64,000 bases of DNA from Pelomonas sp966111775 (GTDB lineage Bacteria; Pseudomonadota; Gammaproteobacteria; Burkholderiales; Burkholderiaceae_C), in the NCBI GenBank assembly GCA_966111775.1, contig CBHWBD010000007.1, positions 1 to 64,000 of the forward strand. Reading direction: 5' to 3'. Of the stretch, positions 17,223-24,861 are shown in pieces. The notes under the pieces were generated by a model. The model had not been told where the DNA came from and made no database searches. It saw nothing but the letters and a program-made list of their open reading frames with translations. The translations under genes and the position numbers were made by a program. How positions within the stretch are numbered: the stretch's first letter is position 1; every line of letters starts with the position of its first letter.

Positions 17223-18259
17223 GCAGTCTCGGCCAGCAGCGCCTGAAGGAAGTCGGCTGCGCGGACGGGCTCGAGCGGCGCTTCGGCCACGCCCAGGAAG
17301 CGCTTCACGGCGCGAGCGATCGACGTCGCCGAAGCCGGATCGAAGGTCTGCACCGGTTCGCAGACGTCGCGTACGAAATCCAGCTCACCGGCCAGGATGG
17401 GCAGGCCAGCCTGGGTGGCCTCGATCAGCGGCAGGCCGAATGACTCACCCTGGGAGGGGAAGACCAGAGCCTTGGCATTTCGATACAGCGCCAGCACGTC
17501 CTCGTGCGAGCGCGGGCCAAGATTGCTAATCTTCAAGCCGTGCTCGGCAGTCTGCGCCTGCACCCAGGCGGCGAGGCCCGCGTCGCGATCGGACAGGGTC
17601 AGTGCCAGCGTCGGGCGCAGGCCTTGCTGGGCGAGCAGCTTCCATGCCTCGACAAGGCTGCGATGATTCTTGTGGGCTTCGCCGTCGGCGACGTAGATGA
17701 AGTCCCAGGCACGGTCCACTGCTGCGGCTGCGGCGGCTTCCGGTGCGGGCGGCGCGAAGGGCAGCACGCGGATGTCGACGCGCTGCGGTCCATGCCAGTC
17801 CTGCACGGCGCTGGCCATCGAAGGCGTCTGCACCCAGTAGCGCGCGACGCGATGCCGCAGCCTGCGCGCGACGGCCTGCTCGCAGCGCAAACGCAGCCGG
17901 GTCTTCCAGCTGAAAGCTGCCAACGACATCTGGCCCAGGAAGAGGCGGTTCTGCTGAAAAACCCAGACCGGGGCCGCGCTCGCCAGCAATGGCGGCAGCC
18001 CGTGGAAGCACAACAGGCGATCAGCGGCGCGGGCCTTCGCCGCGACGGAGAACTCAGCGCTCAAGCGCGAACCGAACTCGGCCCGCACCCATTGCACGCT
18101 GGCGCCCGGGGGCGGCGTCAAGCGCTCGCGCGCGCGCTCGTCCAGCCAGGCCTCGAGGGGTCGGGCGGGCGGCCACGCGGCGAGCAGGGCCTGCAACAGC
18201 ACGAAGCCCCCACCGGTATGGACATTGGGCGCATACAGCAACAGGCGCCCGGCCTGCAT
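17219..18259 (-). CDS. Glycosyltransferase family 4 (GT-B)
   Basis: A 346-residue glycosyltransferase. The C-terminal domain shows DFIYVADGEAHKNHRSLVEAW and the nucleotide-sugar block FPSQGESFGLPLIEATQAGLPIL, with the two Glu of the E-x7-E motif. An ATG at 18259 (MQAGRLLLYAPNVHTGGG) is preferred; a GTG two codons earlier (18265) is the alternative. It overlaps the WbuB-like gene by 4 nt. Acceptor and donor are unknown. A 152-bp gap to the next gene upstream shows no clear signal. Confidence 0.8.
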   Translation of the reverse strand: MQAGRLLLYAPNVHTGGGFVLLQALLAAWPPARPLEAWLDERARERLTPPPGASVQWVRAEFGSRLSAEFSVAAKARAADRLLCFHGLPPLLASAAPVWVFQQNRLFLGQMSLAAFSWKTRLRLRCEQAVARRLRHRVARYWVQTPSMASAVQDWHGPQRVDIRVLPFAPPAPEAAAAAAVDRAWDFIYVADGEAHKNHRSLVEAWKLLAQQGLRPTLALTLSDRDAGLAAWVQAQTAEHGLKISNLGPRSHEDVLALYRNAKALVFPSQGESFGLPLIEATQAGLPILAGELDFVRDVCEPVQTFDPASATSIARAVKRFLGVAEAPLEPVRAADFLQALLAETA

Positions 18260-18417
18260 CGTCACGGTTCGGAACCTTCGCGCAAGCCTGTCTCGCTTGG
18301 GTCCTGAGGCAGCCAGGCGCCCAGCGCCGCCGTGCCAGACCTGCTCGCCAGGCGAGCCGCGATCATTTGTTCCTTCATGGCTTTCATTGTCTCATCGCCC
18401 CTTGCGAAGCGGCCCGA

Positions 18418-19611
18418 TCAGTCCTTGCGGTCGGGCGCTCGAAACGGCTTCACCATCGTCGTCACAAGACGCAGTGCCGCCACGGAATCAACGATGCCGC
18501 CATAGCGGCGCGCCCAGCCGCCGGCACGCGGCACCATCAGGCGCGGTACGACGCGGCTGACTGAATGCAGCAGCTCTTCCAGCGAGGCGCGCGCCATCGC
18601 CATGGCGACGCTGCCGCTACCGAAGTGCTGGCGGGCCTGCCCCACGGCATCCAGAATCTCGCGGCGGTAGCTGAAGCAATAGACCAGGCAGCGCACATAG
18701 ATGCGGGCATAGGTCAGGGCCGTCACGTTCAGGCCGGCCACCTGCATGCCCTCCACCATGGAGTAGCCCCAGACCGTGTAGGGCGAGAAGAAGCGCGGCA
18801 TCAGCGGGTTCCAGCGCAGGCCTTTGAAACGCTTCAGATAGGGGCTCTCGTCGAAGGGCACACGGTCGGTCCGTGCAGCCCCCGAACCCGCTTCACTTCG
18901 CGGCGAGGCGCCGGGAATGAAGAAGGGGAAGTCGAGATGAACGACACGACGCGCCACCATGGCGATCAGGATGGCGCTGTAGATGTCGGGACTGACGCCA
19001 CCAAACAGCGCGCCGAAGCGCGACTTGGCTTCCATCAGGGTCTCGCGGCGCACCAGGCCGTGATAGATGCGCGGCAGCAGCGACAGTCCGCGGCCGACAT
19101 GGCGCTCGGCGCGGCGCAATTCCAGCTGCGGATCGACCTCGTTGGCACGGCCAGTGGCCGACCAGACGAAGACCTTGCCGCTGTAGGCCGCCCCGAAGTA
19201 TTTGGAATCCACACCGGGCCAGTAATAGGCGACGCCGAAGCGATTGCCGTAGGGCACGACGGCATCCACGCCGCCCTGCTTCGCCCAGGCTGCGACCTCC
19301 TCGATCTGCGGGCCCACCAGGTCATCGTCGCCGGTGAAGATGACGTAGTCACCCTCGCAGTGCGTCAGCGCGAACTCGAAGTTCTCGACGACGTTGGCGT
19401 CCTTGGGGCTGCGGCGGTAGTCGATGCGGCCCGTCGACACCTGCAGGCCGGCCACATGGTCGGCCAGTTCGTTGCCGTCGCTGGAGTCGGCGATGACGAT
19501 CTGGGCGTTGGGTGCGGCTATGCGCGCCGCCGCGATGCAGGCGCTCGCGCAATCGAAGCGGTTGCGCGTCGGGATGACGATGGACAGCAGGAAGGGGCTG
19601 ATGCTGCTCAT
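18418..19611 (-). CDS. Glycosyltransferase family 2
   Basis: A 397-residue GT-A glycosyltransferase. The N-terminal nucleotide-binding segment is LLSIVIPTRNRFDCASACI, and the metal-binding region is VIFTGDDDLVG, a DDD in place of DxD, near residue 95. A long C-terminal extension of unknown role contains hydrophobic stretches. The ATG at 19611 overlaps the stop of the flippase gene (ATGA), so it is translationally coupled to wzx. It likely adds one residue to the repeat unit; the sugar is unknown. Confidence 0.8.
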   Translation of the reverse strand: MSSISPFLLSIVIPTRNRFDCASACIAAARIAAPNAQIVIADSSDGNELADHVAGLQVSTGRIDYRRSPKDANVVENFEFALTHCEGDYVIFTGDDDLVGPQIEEVAAWAKQGGVDAVVPYGNRFGVAYYWPGVDSKYFGAAYSGKVFVWSATGRANEVDPQLELRRAERHVGRGLSLLPRIYHGLVRRETLMEAKSRFGALFGGVSPDIYSAILIAMVARRVVHLDFPFFIPGASPRSEAGSGAARTDRVPFDESPYLKRFKGLRWNPLMPRFFSPYTVWGYSMVEGMQVAGLNVTALTYARIYVRCLVYCFSYRREILDAVGQARQHFGSGSVAMAMARASLEELLHSVSRVVPRLMVPRAGGWARRYGGIVDSVAALRLVTTMVKPFRAPDRKD

Positions 19612-20888
19612 GCGCGCTCCTTCATGGCCCGGCCGCACCAGAACGCCATGGCAAAGAAATCGATCGCGCACCGCAGGGCCCAGGCCATGGCCGCACCCGC
19701 GGCGCCGTACTGGTTCGCCAACACAAAAATCAACCCCAGGAACACCGGAAACTCAGCGACGTGGATCTGCGCCGCCACCTTCTGCTTGCGCATCGCGTGC
19801 AGGGCCGTGAAGGGCACGGCCGCGATGGCACCGAACACCATGCCAGCCGCCAGGATGGACAGCACTTGATGAGCCTCGGCGGCGAACTTCTCGCCCACCC
19901 ACAGCGCGAGAATGGGCTGGGCCCATATGCCCAGCACGGCGCAGATGGGCACCACCGCCAGCATCACCAGCCAGGCCGAACGCCACAGCACATTCGAAGC
20001 GACAGCGGTCTGCGAATGCGCCTTCACCATGGACGGGAAGGTCGCCGTGACGACGCTGGTCGGGAAGATCCAGAGCTTGGTCACGATCTCCTGGGACACC
20101 GCGTAATAGGCCACCACCGCCGGCGAGGCCACGTAGGCCAGCACGAAGCGGTCGACATAGCCCATGAAGGCGCTCAGCAGGCTGCTCAGGGACATCCACC
20201 CACCACTGGTGGCCAGGCCCTTCATGACCGGGCGGTCCTGGCGCTGCAGCCACACCCAGGGGAACCAGGATTCGCCGGAGGCCACCGCGTAGGCGATGAG
20301 ATTGGCCAGCCGCCCCAGCACCAGGGCTGCCGAGATTCCGACCAGCGAAGGCCCCCACAGCTTGCAGACCATCAGCGGCGCGGCAAAGGTCCAGACGCCG
20401 ATAGGCACGCGTACGGCATTGACCAGAGAGAAGTGCCCGTCGGCTTCCAAGATGCCTTTGTAGCCGTTGGACAGAACAAGGGCGGGCACGCCCAGCAGCA
20501 TGACGCCACCGGCCCAGAGGGCATCGAGCTTCCACGGCGGCGGGTCGGACTGCATCGCGGTGATCAGCAGCAACAGGCCGGCGACGGCAATGATGAGCAC
20601 GCTGAGAAAGGTCAGCAGCAGCATGGCATTGGCCACGACCACAGGGCGCGGCAGGGCCACGCGGCCGGGCGCCGGGGCCGATAGCTCCTGCGTGACCACC
20701 TTGCCCAGGCCCAGGTCGAGCAGGCCGAGATAGCTGGCCACGGCCCACAGCAAGGTCAGCACGCCGAAGCGCTCCGTGCCCAGATCGTGGATCAGCAGCG
20801 GGATGCAGAAGAAGGCCGCCACCAGCGGCAGGCCGAAACCCAGCAGATTTGCTGCCGAATCACGCAGCATGCGGCCGCGGCTCAGCAT
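19608..20888 (-). CDS. Wzx-type lipid-linked oligosaccharide flippase, copy 1
   Basis: A 426-residue polytopic membrane protein of the MATE/Wzx superfamily with about 12 predicted helices, proposed to flip undecaprenyl-linked repeat units. It starts with the ATG at 20888 (MLSRGRMLRDSAANLLGFGLP), overlapping the polymerase gene by 7 nt; MLRDS at 20870 is an alternative start. It shares extended similarity with the flippase at 23197-24483, for example GVLTLLWAVASYLGLLDLGL versus GLLTLVWAVTSYFGLFDLGL and the GYVDRF and YYAVSQEIVTKLWI blocks, so the two are paralogues. Confidence 0.85.
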   Translation of the reverse strand: MLSRGRMLRDSAANLLGFGLPLVAAFFCIPLLIHDLGTERFGVLTLLWAVASYLGLLDLGLGKVVTQELSAPAPGRVALPRPVVVANAMLLLTFLSVLIIAVAGLLLLITAMQSDPPPWKLDALWAGGVMLLGVPALVLSNGYKGILEADGHFSLVNAVRVPIGVWTFAAPLMVCKLWGPSLVGISAALVLGRLANLIAYAVASGESWFPWVWLQRQDRPVMKGLATSGGWMSLSSLLSAFMGYVDRFVLAYVASPAVVAYYAVSQEIVTKLWIFPTSVVTATFPSMVKAHSQTAVASNVLWRSAWLVMLAVVPICAVLGIWAQPILALWVGEKFAAEAHQVLSILAAGMVFGAIAAVPFTALHAMRKQKVAAQIHVAEFPVFLGLIFVLANQYGAAGAAMAWALRCAIDFFAMAFWCGRAMKERA

Positions 20889-22189
20889 GCTTCCTCCTGC
20901 GGCGCCGCGGGCGCGGGGTCGACCGCCGGCAACGGTGCCGGCTCGGCATCTTCCGCCAGCACCCGGCGCAGACAGAACAGCGAGAAGATGCCGGCCAGGA
21001 AGGGTCCGGAGAAATAGCCCGTGCCGCGGATGAAACTGCCCAGCAGCAGCACCGCCACCATGCCCACCAACAGCGCCACCAGCAGCTTGCGCCCCGGTCG
21101 CACACCTTGGGCCAGGCGCTTGATGAAGGCGATGAAGGCCAGGCTCATGGCCGCCCACAACGTGGCGCCGAACCAGCCAAGCTCACTCAGCACCTTGGAG
21201 ATGGTGAACGAGCCGTCGTTGTAATTGGCGTCGCCCAGGTTCATCAGCTCGATGATGCGGGTCGTGTCGGTCACCGGCCGAGGCTCGCAGCCCATGCGGT
21301 TGAAGCCCAGGCCATAGCCGCCGGTCACGTCGAGGTTCTCGAGCGCATGCTCCCAGCCCATCACGTAGATGATGCTGGACGCGTTCGCGCCGACGTCGGT
21401 CTCCTGCACGCCGGCGATTCGGGCCAGGGCGTCGTCGCGATAGGGCGACACCCACACCAGGGCCAGCACGGCCGCCACTGGCAGCACCAACCGCGTCAGC
21501 AGCGTGCGCACCCGGCGCACGTGGCCCATGGCAGCCGCGACGCACATCAGCGCCAGCAGCAACAGCACGATCAGCGTCGACGAACTCGACAGCACCAACA
21601 GCAGCGCAATGGCGCCCAAGGCCAGCGCCGTCATCTGCCAGCGGCCACTGAAGCCCAAAGCCACCAAGGCGGGCGTCAGTGCTAGCGCCAAATGGCTGGG
21701 CTCGGGGAATATGCCGCTCGCACGCTCGTAGGTCGTGCGGCCGTTCACCATCAGGATCAGGTGGTGGATGAGCACCGTCGTGACCACCAGGGCCGTCAAC
21801 CCCACCAGTACGTTTGCCAGCTTGCGGTCATCCAGGCTGATGGCATTCGACAGCACCGCCAGTGCCCATAGCAGGGCCAGGAAGAGCACGAAGCTGCCCA
21901 TCGATTTGCCGCCCAGGTCCTGGCAGGGCGTCGAGATCAGCGATCCGATGAAGTGCAGGGACAGCAGCACGCCGGCGCCGAGCACGAAGCGCAAGTTGCG
22001 CCCGGTACCGAAGCCGCGTGACGCTTCCATGCCGGCCAGCAACAGGATGAAGAGCACATGCGGCCCGACCGAGGAGCTGTAGCCCTCACCCGCCGCATAG
22101 GGGCCGAGGGCGAAGACCCACAGCAGGGCCGTCAACAGCCAGGACTGCCGGCTGGCCTGACGTGGGGTGGCGCTGGCGTTGGCGCTCAT
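20882..22189 (-). CDS. O-antigen polymerase/ligase-like membrane protein (Wzy-like)
   Basis: A 435-residue polytopic membrane protein with about 11-12 hydrophobic segments and a long polar loop between residues about 290 and 350 (GVQETDVGANASS ... NYNDGSFTISKVLSELG). This architecture is typical of Wzy polymerases and WaaL ligases. Its place between two flippase genes and glycosyltransferase genes favours Wzy. Start ATG 22189 (MSANASATPRQ), overlapping the following gene's stop in ATGA fashion. The C-terminal tail is Pro/Ala/Glu-rich. Sequence alone cannot separate polymerase from ligase. Confidence 0.7.
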   Translation of the reverse strand: MSANASATPRQASRQSWLLTALLWVFALGPYAAGEGYSSSVGPHVLFILLLAGMEASRGFGTGRNLRFVLGAGVLLSLHFIGSLISTPCQDLGGKSMGSFVLFLALLWALAVLSNAISLDDRKLANVLVGLTALVVTTVLIHHLILMVNGRTTYERASGIFPEPSHLALALTPALVALGFSGRWQMTALALGAIALLLVLSSSSTLIVLLLLALMCVAAAMGHVRRVRTLLTRLVLPVAAVLALVWVSPYRDDALARIAGVQETDVGANASSIIYVMGWEHALENLDVTGGYGLGFNRMGCEPRPVTDTTRIIELMNLGDANYNDGSFTISKVLSELGWFGATLWAAMSLAFIAFIKRLAQGVRPGRKLLVALLVGMVAVLLLGSFIRGTGYFSGPFLAGIFSLFCLRRVLAEDAEPAPLPAVDPAPAAPQEEAC

Positions 22190-23115
22190 CCCTGGGCCCT
22201 TCGGAAACGCCGGATCACCGACACGATGCCGAAGGCACGGAAGGCCAAGCCGAACAGGAAGGGCCGCCAGCTCTGACCCGAGACCAGCAGGCGTGGTGCG
22301 ATGCGGAAGGCTTGGCCCAGGCACTGAGCGCCGCGCAGCGGCCGGCCCGCCTGGGCATGGTTCTTGGCGGCAATGCACAAGGCCTTGGCCGTCGCCAGGT
22401 CGGCATCCGCGCCACCGCGCCCCTTCCAATAGCCCTGCACAACGCCGCAGATCTCGTCGGCGCGAACCTCGGGCATGGCGCGGAAGGTGGCCGAGCGGTC
22501 ATGGATGCGGTACTGCGCCAGCGGCTCGGCCACGCGCACAAAGGGGCCATGGTCGACGGCGCGCAACCAGAACTCGAAGTCGGGCACCTGGCGCAGTTCG
22601 GGCCGCCAGCCGCCGGTGGCCTCGAACACGCGACGCCGGAAGAAGGCGCCCGGGCCAGGCTGGCAGACCAGATCGACGCGCAGGCGGCGCAGGTCGAAGT
22701 CCTCGGTACGGGCCGTGCGGATGACCGTGCCGCGGTTGTCGATCAGCTCGAAATCGCAATAGGCAACGGTCACCTCGGGCCGCTGCTGCAGAGCCGCGAC
22801 CATGTGGCTGACGGCCTGCGGCGACAGGCAGTCGTCCGAACTCAGATAGGCCAGGATCTCGCCGCGCGACAGGCTCCAGCCCCGGTTCAGGCTGGCGGCC
22901 TGGCCGGCATTGGGCTGGGTCAGCACCGTGACCCGGCCTGGATGGGCCGCGGCCACGCGTTCAGCCACCGCCAGGGAGGCGTCCGTTGACCCGTCGTCGA
23001 TGACGATGTATTCCAGGGCTGCGTAGTCCTGAGCCAGCACGCTGAGCATGGTCGCTTCCAGGTACTCCGCCTGGTTGAAGACCGACGTAACGATGCTGAC
23101 GAGGGGCTGGGGCAT
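22186..23115 (-). CDS. Glycosyltransferase family 2
   Basis: A 309-residue GT-A enzyme. It opens MPQPLVSIVTSVFNQAEYLE, has YIVIDDGSTD in the nucleotide site, a YLSSDDCLSP segment supplying the DxD-like acidic pair near residue 93, and EFWLRAVDHGP as the ED/W acceptor-side region. It overlaps the polymerase gene by 4 nt. The sugar specificity is unknown. Confidence 0.85.
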   Translation of the reverse strand: MPQPLVSIVTSVFNQAEYLEATMLSVLAQDYAALEYIVIDDGSTDASLAVAERVAAAHPGRVTVLTQPNAGQAASLNRGWSLSRGEILAYLSSDDCLSPQAVSHMVAALQQRPEVTVAYCDFELIDNRGTVIRTARTEDFDLRRLRVDLVCQPGPGAFFRRRVFEATGGWRPELRQVPDFEFWLRAVDHGPFVRVAEPLAQYRIHDRSATFRAMPEVRADEICGVVQGYWKGRGGADADLATAKALCIAAKNHAQAGRPLRGAQCLGQAFRIAPRLLVSGQSWRPFLFGLAFRAFGIVSVIRRFRRAQG

Positions 23116-23196
23116 GAAGGGGGCTGCTCGAAAGGCGCCACACGCCTCAGAGAGAGACCGCCATCCAGGCGGCCGTTGAACGAGGCGGGATTGTAT

Positions 23197-24483
23197 TCAC
23201 ACGGTGCCGACCTTCGACCCGTCGTCGCGCCCCGGCTCGCAGAGCCAGAACAGCACCGCAGCATCGAGGGAAATGCGGACGAACCAGGCGACGGCGGCGC
23301 CCATCACGCCCCAATGGCTGGACAGCAGCCACAGTGCCAGCAGGAAGAAGGGCAGCTCGATGCAGTGCAGCACGGCAGGCGCCCGCGACCGGCCGGTCGC
23401 CTGCAGCCAGGTGAAGGGCACATGGGCCAGGCAGTTGATCAAGATGCCCAGCGCGAACACGCGCAGCAGCGGCGCGCTGTGGATCGACGTCTCGGCACCT
23501 ATCCACAGCGTCAGCAGCGGCGTGGCAAAGACGGCCAGGGCGGCCGTGATGGGCAGCAGCACGGCAAGAAGAATGAGCACCGCCCGCTTGTAGAGGGCAC
23601 GCGCCGCCTCGTCCTGGCGAGCGGCCTGAGCCGCGAAGGTCGGGAACAGCACCGCCGTCAGGGCGCCTGGGATGATCCAGAGTTTGGTGACGATTTCCTG
23701 CGGCGTCACGTAATAGGCGACAGCGGCAGCCGACACGGTGATGCCGATCATGAAGCGGTCGACATAGCCCATCAGCGGGCTGACCAGATTGCTCAGGGTC
23801 ATCCAGCCGCCGGAGACCAGCAGCGGTTTCACCCACCCGGCATCCCAGCGCAGGCGGCCGCGCAGCTCCGGCAGGGCCCGCCAGGCAAAGAAGGCATGCA
23901 GCGGGGCGGCGAGCACCCGCCCCGCCGCCAGCGCCAGCGTGATGGCCACCAGGTCGGGGCCCAGCCAGACCAGCACCAGCCAGGGCCCGGCGAAGGTCCA
24001 GATGCCCAGCGGCAGGCGCAGGTAGTTCAGCACCTCGAACTCGTGGCCGGCCTCGAGCATGCCCCGCAGGCCCGCCGTCGCCACGATGAAGGGCGTGGCG
24101 CCCCCCATCACAAGGCAGGCGACGATGGCCTCGCGGCGATCCGGCAGGGCCTTGATGAGGTCGACACCCCAGGGCGCCAGCGCCACCATGGCCAGGCCAC
24201 CGAGCACGCCCAGGCACAGCATCAGGACCAGGGCCGTCGCGCACAGCCGTCCCATGCGCTCGCCATCGCGCTGCTCGAGCAGGATGGCCAACTGCTGGGT
24301 CAGCACCCGGCCCAGGCCCAGGTCGAACAGGCCGAAATAGCTGGTGACGGCCCAGACCAGGGTCAACAGGCCGAAGCGCTCGGCCCCGAGGCCGTGCATC
24401 AGCGCCGGGATGGACGCCAGCGCCACCAGTAGGGGCGCGCCGAGGCCGACCAGATTGAAAAGCGTGTGCTTGGCCAGCTTCAA
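23197..24483 (-). CDS. Wzx-type flippase, copy 2
   Basis: A 428-residue, roughly 12-helix MATE/Wzx-superfamily protein, paralogous to the 19608-20888 protein. The reading frame appears to start with TTG at 24483 (MKLAKHTLFNLVGLGAPLL); no in-frame ATG precedes the first helix. GYVDRFMIGI and YYVTPQEIVTKLWIIPGALTAVLFP align with copy 1. It is the most upstream gene of this minus-strand run and is divergent from the 24643 operon. An 81-bp gap separates it from the GT2 gene. Confidence 0.83.
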   Translation of the reverse strand: MKLAKHTLFNLVGLGAPLLVALASIPALMHGLGAERFGLLTLVWAVTSYFGLFDLGLGRVLTQQLAILLEQRDGERMGRLCATALVLMLCLGVLGGLAMVALAPWGVDLIKALPDRREAIVACLVMGGATPFIVATAGLRGMLEAGHEFEVLNYLRLPLGIWTFAGPWLVLVWLGPDLVAITLALAAGRVLAAPLHAFFAWRALPELRGRLRWDAGWVKPLLVSGGWMTLSNLVSPLMGYVDRFMIGITVSAAAVAYYVTPQEIVTKLWIIPGALTAVLFPTFAAQAARQDEAARALYKRAVLILLAVLLPITAALAVFATPLLTLWIGAETSIHSAPLLRVFALGILINCLAHVPFTWLQATGRSRAPAVLHCIELPFFLLALWLLSSHWGVMGAAVAWFVRISLDAAVLFWLCEPGRDDGSKVGTV

Positions 24484-24569
24484 GTCGGGGGAGGCGCGAA
24501 GCGCAGAGGAGGGGGCGCGCGATTGTATGAACGGGTTTCAAGCCCGGCGGCCCCGTCCGGACAGGGCCA

Positions 24570-24575
24570 TAGAAT
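24570..24575 (+). promoter_or_regulatory. Probable -10 box (TAGAAT) for the 24643-27859 operon
   Basis: TAGAAT lies 67 nt before the ATG at 24643 in the 159-bp divergent region. It is the same hexamer, with trailing C, seen before three other plus-strand genes in the window. No convincing -35 is visible. Assignment by similarity and position only. Confidence 0.4.
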
Positions 24576-24642
24576 CACGGATTGGGTCTTCCTCCCAACG
24601 GGTTTTCACCGAAAGCCCGCCTATTGGCTGCCCGAAACAGAC

Positions 24643-24861
24643 ATGAAGCCGTCTCCCTCCCTGCTGTGCACTGCCCTGTGCCTCGCCCTCGTCTGCATGC
24701 CGGCGCACGCCTATATCGACCCCAATGCCGGCGGCATGCTGTTCCAGCTGCTGGCGCCGCTGTTTGCCACGGTGATCGGCGTCTGGCTGTTCCTGCGCCA
24801 GTGGATCAGCGCCCTGCTGCGTCGCGTCTGGCGCCGACTGACCGGGCGCAACGCTGAATGA
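24643..24861 (+). CDS. Small secreted/inner-membrane protein, unknown function
   Basis: A 72-residue protein. An N-terminal signal sequence (SLLCTALCLALVCMPAHA, cleavage near residue 22) is followed at once by YIDPNAGGMLFQLLAP, one transmembrane helix (LFATVIGVWLFL) and a short Arg-rich cytoplasmic tail (RRVWRRLTGR). The compact mature YIDPNAG opening is distinctive. The gene overlaps the next by 4 nt (ATGA), so it is probably a partner of the alkaline-phosphatase-superfamily enzyme. I do not recognise a characterised function. Confidence 0.75.
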   Translation: MKPSPSLLCTALCLALVCMPAHAYIDPNAGGMLFQLLAPLFATVIGVWLFLRQWISALLRRVWRRLTGRNAE

